Assembly (NCBI GenBank): GCA_035533815.1 | Contig: DATLTB010000001.1 | Span: 1 to 10,687, forward strand | Origin: JANWKA01 sp035533815 | GTDB taxonomy: Bacteria > Bacteroidota > Bacteroidia > Chitinophagales > Chitinophagaceae | Length of the DNA: 10,687 nt | Reading direction: 5' to 3' | Shown here: piece after piece, positions 5,130 to 10,687 of the stretch | Numbering within the stretch: position 1 is the stretch's first letter | Layout: each line of letters starts with the position of its first letter | Program-made: the position numbers and the translations under genes | The notes under the pieces: model-generated | Database searches by the model: none | What the model saw: only the letters and a program-made list of their open reading frames with translations | What the model was told of the DNA's origin: nothing

Positions 5130-7538
5130 ATGAGGATATCCTGCAACTGGTTAAATGATTACCTCCCGGTAAAGCTGAATTCCCGAGAACTTGCTGAAAT
5201 ACTTACCTCCATCGGACTGGAGGTCGAAAGCCTGCATTCTTTCGGAAGGCCACCCGGGGATCTGGAAGGGCTGCTTATCGGACAGGTCATGGATGTCCTC
5301 CCGCATCCCCGGGCAGATAAGCTGAAAATCACCCGGGTGGATTGTGGCTCCGGTGATCTGCTTCAGATCGTCTGTGGCGCCCCGAACGTCGCAGTCGATC
5401 AAAAGGTAGTTGTAGCCATTCCGGGCACTACCCTATTCCCCCTTCATGCTGACCCTTTTACCCTGAAAGTGGCCACCATCAGGGGAGTCGAAAGTTATGG
5501 GATGATCTGTGCAGAAGACGAAATAGGGCTGGGGGAAGACCATTCCGGGATCATGGTCCTGGATGCGGGGGCCTTGGTCGGCAGTGCGGCAAAGGATTAT
5601 TTTTCTCCAGACCATGACGAGGTCCTGGAGATCGGCCTGACCCCCAACCGCACGGCTTGCATGAGCCATATCGGGATCGCCAGGGAGCTTTGCGCTTTTT
5701 TGAATAATGCCAGCAAAGGGCCCTGCAAGATCATTTTACCGAAAACCGGATCACTTGCTCCAGTTATCCATGAACTGGCTATTGATATCCGCATTGATGA
5801 TCCGGCTGCCTGCCGCAGGTATGCGGGACTGACTATTTCCGGGGTGAAAATTGGGGCTTCCCCACGCTGGCTTTCCAACCGACTGAAAGCCCTTGGCATA
5901 CGTCCGATCTGCAATGTGGTGGATCTGGCCAATTTTATTCTTCACGAATGCGGCCAGCCGCTGCATGTCTTCGATGCAGACCGGATCACGGGTCGCCGCA
6001 TCATCGTCCGCACCCTGAAAGCAGGTACCCCCTTCCTTACCCTGGATGGCAAGGAAATAAAACTGGACTCCGGAGACCTGATGATCTGCGATAATTCCGG
6101 ACCTATCTGCATGGCCGGGATTTTCGGTGGCCTGCATTCCGGGGTAAGCCCGGACACGGTAAATATATTCCTGGAGAGCGCCTGGTTTGATCCGGCCCGG
6201 ATCCGCAGGAGTTCCCTGCTCCATGGGCTTCGCACCGATGCAGCCCTGCGCTTCGAAAAAGGGGCAGATATCTCCCTGATCCCTTTCTCCCTGCAGCGTG
6301 CAGCTTCCTTGATCACGGATCTGGCGGGGGGCAGGGTCAGTTCAGCGCTAATGGATGTTTACCCCGAACCCCTGGCCAAAAAACAAGTCAGGGTAGGTTA
6401 TGACTATCTCCGCAGGCTGAGTGGCCAGGAATATGGGAAAGAGAAAATCCAGGATATACTGACCGGACTAGGATTTGAAGTGGCTGAGCGGGATCCCGCA
6501 GGCTTCAGGGTGGAGGTGCCATACAGCAGTCCCGATATTTCCGGGGAGGCGGATATTGCAGAGGAAATCATGCGTATCGACGGGCTTGACCGGATCCCTG
6601 TTCCGAACCGGGTTATCTTTGCGCCTGGATCCGGAACCGGTGCAGACAAAGCAGCCATCCGGGACAGGGCCCTGGATTACCTGGCTGCCCTTGGTTTTAG
6701 CGAGATCATCACCAATTCCATAACAAACAGCAGGTATTTCAAAGAAAAACCTAACCCGGTTCGGCTGATCAATGCCCTGAGTTCGGACCTGGATATATTG
6801 CGTCCTTCCATGCTGGAAAGCGGACTGGAGGTAATTACCTATAACCTGAATCATAAAAACGGGGACTTGCAGCTTTTTGACTCTGGGAAAGTATATACGC
6901 ATCCTGCAGACCGATACCTGGAGCAGGAACAGCTCTGCCTCTACCTCACGGGTAACGGTACGGAAAACTGGACCGGGATCAGCATTAAACCTGATTTTTA
7001 CTTCCTGAAAGGAGTGCTGCAAAATCTGTTCTCCCACCTGGGCGCAGGAGATATTTCCCTGACACCTTCCCAGTACCCTGGGCTTTCCGTGGTTTGTGAA
7101 ATAAGCATCGGGCCCATGGTGGCAGGCATTTGCGGCCTGGTTAGCCAGGAAAAAATAAAGCAGTTTGATATCCGCCAGGAAGTCTGGTATGCCTCCCTGG
7201 ATTGGGAAGAGGTGTTTGCCGCAGTGAGTGCTGGGAGCACCCGGTTTAAACCCCTGGACAGATTCCCTGCCGTCCGCAGGGACCTGTCCCTGGTATTAGA
7301 CCAGGATACCCGGTATGCCGCAGTGGAACAAGCCGTCCGGCAAATTCCCCTGCTCCGGCATATGCAGCTGTTTGACGTGTTTGAAAGTGAAAAGCTGGGA
7401 CCGGGCAAAAAAGCCTATGCGATCAGTTTTACTTTCCAGGATGAATCCAGGACATTGAATGAACAGGACATAGAATCCCTGATGCAGCAGCTGAGTCGGA
7501 CCCTCACCAGGGAATTAGGCGCTGAGTATAGGAAATAA
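5130..7538 (+). CDS. pheT: Phenylalanyl-tRNA synthetase beta subunit
   Basis: Beta chain of the alpha2-beta2 enzyme that charges tRNA-Phe; it binds tRNA and edits mischarged Tyr-tRNA. The product is 802 residues, the normal bacterial length. Domains in order: N-terminal MRISCNWLNDYLP; an EMAP/OB tRNA-binding domain (about 40-150) with PHPRADKLKITRVD and VCGAPNV; the B3/B4 editing domain (about 215-390) with RPICNVVDLANFI, the dipeptide GQPLHVFDAD and the GIFGG loop; the B5 domain (about 405-475); the core with EEIMRIDGLDRIP; and the C-terminal ferredoxin-like anticodon-binding domain (about 705-802) with RFPAVRRDLSLV. The frame is uninterrupted. pheS is not in this window, so the subunits are encoded apart here. 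The next gene starts 12 bases after the stop, so an operon is likely. Confidence 0.98.
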   Translation: MRISCNWLNDYLPVKLNSRELAEILTSIGLEVESLHSFGRPPGDLEGLLIGQVMDVLPHPRADKLKITRVDCGSGDLLQIVCGAPNVAVDQKVVVAIPGTTLFPLHADPFTLKVATIRGVESYGMICAEDEIGLGEDHSGIMVLDAGALVGSAAKDYFSPDHDEVLEIGLTPNRTACMSHIGIARELCAFLNNASKGPCKIILPKTGSLAPVIHELAIDIRIDDPAACRRYAGLTISGVKIGASPRWLSNRLKALGIRPICNVVDLANFILHECGQPLHVFDADRITGRRIIVRTLKAGTPFLTLDGKEIKLDSGDLMICDNSGPICMAGIFGGLHSGVSPDTVNIFLESAWFDPARIRRSSLLHGLRTDAALRFEKGADISLIPFSLQRAASLITDLAGGRVSSALMDVYPEPLAKKQVRVGYDYLRRLSGQEYGKEKIQDILTGLGFEVAERDPAGFRVEVPYSSPDISGEADIAEEIMRIDGLDRIPVPNRVIFAPGSGTGADKAAIRDRALDYLAALGFSEIITNSITNSRYFKEKPNPVRLINALSSDLDILRPSMLESGLEVITYNLNHKNGDLQLFDSGKVYTHPADRYLEQEQLCLYLTGNGTENWTGISIKPDFYFLKGVLQNLFSHLGAGDISLTPSQYPGLSVVCEISIGPMVAGICGLVSQEKIKQFDIRQEVWYASLDWEEVFAAVSAGSTRFKPLDRFPAVRRDLSLVLDQDTRYAAVEQAVRQIPLLRHMQLFDVFESEKLGPGKKAYAISFTFQDESRTLNEQDIESLMQQLSRTLTRELGAEYRK

Positions 7539-7550
7539 CCCAATCAAAGC

Positions 7551-7850
7551 ATGTCAAATTACGGATTACAGATCCAGAGATTAGGGGAAAAGTTGCAGTT
7601 GCTGGTCAAAAAATACCGGCAGTTGGAACAGGAACATCAGGCCCTGCATAAATCCCTGGATCTGAAGAATGCAGAACAAATTCAACACAGGGTTCAAGTA
7701 GACAAACTGGAAGAAAAGATCCGATTGCTTAAAATGAAAACCGGAAATCAGCTGGCAGACAGATCGGAGGAGGAGCGCCGGGACCTGCAGAACCTTATCA
7801 CGGAATATATCCGCGAAATTGATCGTTGCATTGCCGAACTGAATACCTGA
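7551..7850 (+). CDS. Small coiled-coil protein between pheT and zapA (unknown function)
   Basis: I do not recognise a named family. The 99-residue product is highly charged and almost entirely helical, with Leu/Ile at heptad spacing from about residue 8 to 65 (LGEKLQLLVKKYRQLEQEH, VDKLEEKIRLLKMKTG). A second helix, DLQNLITEYIREIDRCIAEL, closes the protein. There is no signal peptide, membrane segment or catalytic motif. It starts 12 bases after pheT and ends 32 bases before zapA, so it is probably in the same transcript. By size, coiled-coil nature and position it could be a cell-division accessory working with ZapA, analogous to ZapB; that is inference from context only. Confidence 0.8.
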   Translation: MSNYGLQIQRLGEKLQLLVKKYRQLEQEHQALHKSLDLKNAEQIQHRVQVDKLEEKIRLLKMKTGNQLADRSEEERRDLQNLITEYIREIDRCIAELNT

Positions 7851-7882
7851 AGTGATCCATTATTTAATCAAACGCTGTTATC

Positions 7883-8170
7883 ATGGAAGAAGAGAACCTG
7901 ATCCCCATCAATGTCATTTTGGCGGATCGCAGTTACCGGCTCAAGGTCAGGCCCGATGAGGAAGAGCAGGTGCGGGGGTCCATAAAGCTGGTCAACCAGC
8001 AGATCCTGGAATTTAAGACGGCTTATGCAGGAAAGGATATACAGGATTATATCGCGATGTGCCTGATTACCTATGCCACCCGGACAGAAGGTCCCGATTC
8101 CCGGGAAACGGGTACGTTGACTGAAGGGCTGAGCAGCCTGGAGGCATTCCTGGATAAAGCGTTGGCTTAA
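7883..8170 (+). CDS. zapA: Cell division protein ZapA
   Basis: ZapA binds FtsZ and promotes bundling of protofilaments at the division ring in the cytoplasm. The product is 95 residues, typical of the family. The N-terminal globular part holds IPINVILADRSYRLKVRPDEEEQVR, where other ZapA proteins have the I-x-x-R-x-Y-x-L-x-x pattern. This is followed by the helix IKLVNQQILEFKTAYAG and a second helix, IQDYIAMCLITYAT. The C-terminal ~30 residues are less conserved. The position between pheT with its small coiled-coil neighbour and rny is a familiar Bacteroidota arrangement. A promoter-like element follows, so rny is probably transcribed at least partly on its own. Confidence 0.88.
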   Translation: MEEENLIPINVILADRSYRLKVRPDEEEQVRGSIKLVNQQILEFKTAYAGKDIQDYIAMCLITYATRTEGPDSRETGTLTEGLSSLEAFLDKALA

Positions 8171-8215
8171 TGCCCCTTATCCCGGCGGGCAAACCCCTTT
8201 ACCCGGTTATTTTTG

Positions 8216-8223
8216 TATCTTTG
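8216..8223 (+). promoter_or_regulatory. Bacteroidota -7 promoter element for rny
   Basis: TATCTTTG matches TAnnTTTG exactly. No TTG was found at the usual -33 spacing, so the promoter may be weak or depend on another factor. Transcription would start near 8230, leaving a ~70-base AT-rich leader before the ATG at 8300. This supports the shorter rny start over an in-frame TTG at 8213. Confidence 0.55.
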
Positions 8224-8299
8224 CAGGCCAAATTCCATCTTACTTTTTGAAATACAGGAAGTTTCATGGAAGGAATCATTCATATTAAATATAAAATTA

Positions 8300-9868
8300 A
8301 TGGGAACTATAAATGGGTTAACGATCGTCGCGGCAGTCCTTGCATTGATCCTGGGTATCCTGCTGGGTAAATTGCTTTTTGCCAAAAACACCCGGACGAA
8401 AATAGAGGAAGCGGAAAAACAGGCAACCAGGATATTGGCCGATGCACAGATTGCGGCAGAAACACTCCGGGAAAAAAAGCTGCTCGAAGCCAAGGAAAAA
8501 TACCTCCAGATGAAGAGCGATCATGAAAAGGAGGCCTTGCAGCGTAACCAAAAGCTGGCGGATGCAGAAAACCGGATTAAACAAAAGGAGCTGGGCATTA
8601 ACCAGAAAAATGAAAATGTACAACGACAGATCCAGGAAAATGAGGTCATCCGGGAAAACCTCACCCGGCAAACCGAAGTGGTGAATATCAAGCGGACCGA
8701 ACTGGAAAAACACCAGGAAGAGCATATCCGCCGGCTGGAAAAAGTAGCCGGTCTATCCGCCGAGGAAGCCAAATCCCAACTGGTGGAGACCCTGAAGGAA
8801 GAAGCCCGCAGTCAGGCGCTGGGCCATATACAGGAAATTATTGAGGAAGCCCGGCTTAAAGCCAATAAGGAAGCAAAAAAAATAATCATTCAGACCATAC
8901 AGCGCACTGCTGCTGAGCAGACCATTGAAAATGCCATTACGGTGTTCAATCTGGAAAGTGACGAGATCAAGGGCCAGATCATCGGCAGGGAAGGCCGCAA
9001 TATCCGGGCAATAGAGGCAGCCACTGGGGTGGATCTGATCGTAGATGATACCCCTGAAGCCATAGTGCTTTCCTCATTCGATCCCCTGAGAAGGGAAATA
9101 GCCCGGCTTTCCCTTCAGCGGCTGGTACAGGATGGCCGCATACATCCTGCCCGCATCGAGGAAGTGGTGGAAAAAACCAAGAAGCAGCTGGAGGACCAGG
9201 TAGTGGAAATCGGTGAGCGTACGGTGATCGAACTGGGAATACACGGGCTTCATCCGGAACTGGTGCGCATGGTCGGTAAGATGCGTTTCCGGTCCTCTTA
9301 TGGCCAGAACCTGCTGATGCATTCCAAGGAAACAGCCAACCTCTGCGGGGTCATGGCAGCCGAGCTGGGCATCAATCCCAAACTTGCTAAAAGAGCAGGT
9401 TTGCTGCATGATATCGGCAAAGTGCCGGATGAAGAGACTGAACTGTCTCATGCCCTGCTGGGAGCCCGGCTGGCAGAAAAATACGGAGAGCATCCTTCGA
9501 TCATCAATGCCATCGGTGCCCATCATGATGAAATGGAAATGACCTTTGTGATCTCCCCCATAGTTCAAGCCTGTGATGCCATCAGCGGGGCCAGGCCAGG
9601 CGCCCGGCGGGAGATCATGCAGAGCTACCTGAAGCGGATCAAGGAACTGGAAACCCTGGCTATTGGGTATGCCGGAGTGGAAAAGGCCTATGCTATTCAG
9701 GCAGGACGCGAATTACGCGTGATCGTGGAGAGTGAAAAAGTAACGGATGGTGACGCCGATAAACTTTCCTTTGAGATTGCCCAGAAGATTCAGACGGAAA
9801 TGCAATATCCGGGCCAGATCAAGGTAACCGTGATCCGGGAAAAACGCGCCGTGAATATCGCCAGGTAA
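8300..9868 (+). CDS. rny: Ribonuclease Y
   Basis: Membrane-anchored endoribonuclease that starts mRNA decay. The product is 522 residues, close to the usual ~520. An N-terminal transmembrane helix (about residues 6-27, LTIVAAVLALILGILLGKLL) is followed by a long Lys/Glu-rich coiled coil (about 30-200). A KH RNA-binding domain (about 212-275) has the GxxG loop GREGRN at about 229. The C-terminal HD domain has LLMHSKETA (His near 341), LLHDIGKVPD (His370-Asp371) and GAHHDE. All expected metal ligands are present. The ATG at 8300 was chosen because it places the membrane helix at the N-terminus and lies downstream of the -7 box at 8216-8223. The leader is A/T-rich without a Shine-Dalgarno. Upstream in-frame codons would add 29 residues not typical of the family. 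Confidence 0.96.
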   Translation: MGTINGLTIVAAVLALILGILLGKLLFAKNTRTKIEEAEKQATRILADAQIAAETLREKKLLEAKEKYLQMKSDHEKEALQRNQKLADAENRIKQKELGINQKNENVQRQIQENEVIRENLTRQTEVVNIKRTELEKHQEEHIRRLEKVAGLSAEEAKSQLVETLKEEARSQALGHIQEIIEEARLKANKEAKKIIIQTIQRTAAEQTIENAITVFNLESDEIKGQIIGREGRNIRAIEAATGVDLIVDDTPEAIVLSSFDPLRREIARLSLQRLVQDGRIHPARIEEVVEKTKKQLEDQVVEIGERTVIELGIHGLHPELVRMVGKMRFRSSYGQNLLMHSKETANLCGVMAAELGINPKLAKRAGLLHDIGKVPDEETELSHALLGARLAEKYGEHPSIINAIGAHHDEMEMTFVISPIVQACDAISGARPGARREIMQSYLKRIKELETLAIGYAGVEKAYAIQAGRELRVIVESEKVTDGDADKLSFEIAQKIQTEMQYPGQIKVTVIREKRAVNIAR

Positions 9869-9982
9869 AGGAGGATAGTCTGTCTTTTTGCATCATTCTG
9901 CAGGAAACCGTCATTGCCGGGCATCTCCCGCTTCAGCGCAATGGAGCTCATCCTTTAAACATCCCGATAAAACAGACTGCCG

Positions 9983-10480
9983 ATGTCAGAAAAGGAACTG
10001 CTATTCATCGATATGGACGGGGTCCTGGTTGATTTCGCCGGGGGCGTCCGGTCATCTTACCCTGATTTTGATTGCTATCCTGCGGATCGCCAGCAGGAAA
10101 TCACCGCATTGCTTAGTCGTAAACCGGGTTTTTTCACCTCCCTGGAACCCATTGTGGGCGCCGTGGAGGCCTATCGGAAGTTATCCCGCCAATATGAGGT
10201 ATATATTCTATCCACCCCTGACTGGGCCGGAGTGCATTCCTGGACAGAAAAAAGGATCTGGGTGGAACAGCATCTCGGCGAAGCTGCATATAAAAAATTA
10301 ATCCTTTCCCATAACAAGGGACTATTCACCGGCAGGGCCCTTATTGACGACCGTATCCGCAATGGCGTGGACCGTTTCAGCGGGGAGCATATTCATTTCG
10401 GGACCGACCGGTTCCCGGATTGGCAGGCAGTGCTGGAATATCTCGCCAAACCGGAAAAAAGACCGGTCTGGATCGACTGA
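9983..10480 (+). CDS. HAD-superfamily 5'(3')-deoxyribonucleotidase (NT5C type)
   Basis: Predicted to remove phosphate from nucleoside or deoxynucleoside monophosphates, helping balance nucleotide pools in the cytoplasm. All four HAD motifs are seen in the 165-residue product: I, FIDMDGVLVDF (nucleophile Asp10, acid/base Asp12); II, ILSTP (Ser77/Thr78); III, SHNKGLF (Lys112); IV, LIDDR (Asp122/Asp123). The small size and the motif I-II spacing fit the NT5C family. The exact substrate cannot be told. The gene begins 114 bases after rny. That gap has only a one-mismatch -7 element (TCTTTTTG, 9883-9890), so either read-through from rny or a weak promoter is possible. The stop lies 42 bases from the end of the inverted TnpB copy. 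Confidence 0.85.
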   Translation: MSEKELLFIDMDGVLVDFAGGVRSSYPDFDCYPADRQQEITALLSRKPGFFTSLEPIVGAVEAYRKLSRQYEVYILSTPDWAGVHSWTEKRIWVEQHLGEAAYKKLILSHNKGLFTGRALIDDRIRNGVDRFSGEHIHFGTDRFPDWQAVLEYLAKPEKRPVWID

Positions 10481-10522
10481 ATCCTGCATTCCACCAAGGT
10501 AGATGGAAATAAAAGTAGGTAA

Positions 10523-10687
10523 CTATATACTTATTGGGACAAGTATATTTTCCCGCTTCTTCGCCCGGCGTAACCGCCGCTGCTCCACGGGCACTTCGGA
10601 TCTACCTGACCCTGATAATCCCATTTTCTTTATATTCCTTGCAGCATTGATGTCCCGGTCATGTAATGTTCCACACTGCGGACATTC
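10523..10687 (-). CDS. tnpB: IS200/IS605 TnpB C-terminus (copy 2), cut by the window edge
   Basis: Reading inward from the window end on the minus strand gives 54 residues in one open frame. ECPQCGTLHDRDINAARNIK carries both Cys of the C-terminal CxxC knuckle and the RuvC-III motif with its catalytic Asp, followed by a basic tail (EQRRLRRAKKREN) and a TAG stop (10525-10523). TnpB is an RNA-guided endonuclease; its guide RNA is made from the element's right end, just past the stop. Unlike copy 1, no damage is visible in this part. Whether the whole gene is intact cannot be seen. It points left toward the nucleotidase gene, opposite to copy 1. Confidence 0.88.
   Translation of the reverse strand, partial: ECPQCGTLHDRDINAARNIKKMGLSGSGRSEVPVEQRRLRRAKKRENILVPISI

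Noticed and set aside
8213..8299. TTG start adding 29 residues to RNase Y
   Set aside because: The codon overlaps the -7 promoter box and the extra residues would precede the membrane helix that normally begins the protein.
9888..10301. 137-residue open frame overlapping the nucleotidase
   Set aside because: It overlaps the nucleotidase in another frame and shows no motif, while the nucleotidase frame carries all four HAD motifs.
10489..10508. Hairpin TTCCA/TGGAA as the right-end structure of TnpB copy 2
   Set aside because: Only five base pairs with a ten-base loop, and no counterpart after copy 1.

Overview
The window looks like chromosomal DNA of a member of the Bacteroidota. The evidence is the gene order dnaB / pheT / small coiled-coil gene / zapA / rny, the A-rich start regions with few Shine-Dalgarno sites, and two exact matches to the Bacteroidota -7 promoter element TAnnTTTG, at 5066-5073 and 8216-8223. 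I cannot fix the genus from this sequence.

Layout. Bases 1-1250 are an AT-rich stretch of broken accessory genes: the first ~100 residues of an IS4-type transposase, a perfect 18-bp-arm palindrome (443-480), the last ~141 residues of a prokaryotic Argonaute (PIWI domain with its C-terminus), and a decayed 3' end of an IS200/IS605 TnpB. From 1338 to 10480 lies a compact, more GC-rich block of intact core genes: pyrD (+), rsmE and dnaB (-), then pheT, a 99-residue coiled-coil protein, zapA, rny and a HAD-family 5'-nucleotidase (+). At the right edge (10523-10687, - strand) is the 3' end of a second TnpB copy, about 92% identical to the first and in the opposite orientation. The core block is therefore bracketed by inverted, inward-pointing TnpB tails.

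How the genes fit together. PyrD makes orotate for pyrimidine synthesis. RsmE modifies 16S rRNA and follows DnaB, the replicative helicase, with a strong Shine-Dalgarno in the 22-base gap. PheT is the beta subunit of phenylalanyl-tRNA synthetase; its partner pheS is not in the window. ZapA supports the FtsZ ring, the small coiled-coil protein beside it may do related work (inference), and RNase Y turns over mRNA. The nucleotidase dephosphorylates nucleoside monophosphates.

Most noteworthy structure. The 427-base gene-free gap between divergent dnaB and pheT (4703-5129) has an AT-rich stretch followed by five DnaA-box-like 9-mers within 117 bases, two of them forming an inverted pair. It may be a replication origin or a DnaA-responsive regulatory region; the sequence alone does not decide. 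I saw no rRNA, tRNA or CRISPR array. No complete undescribed system is visible: the defence-related material (Argonaute, TnpB) is truncated in the window.
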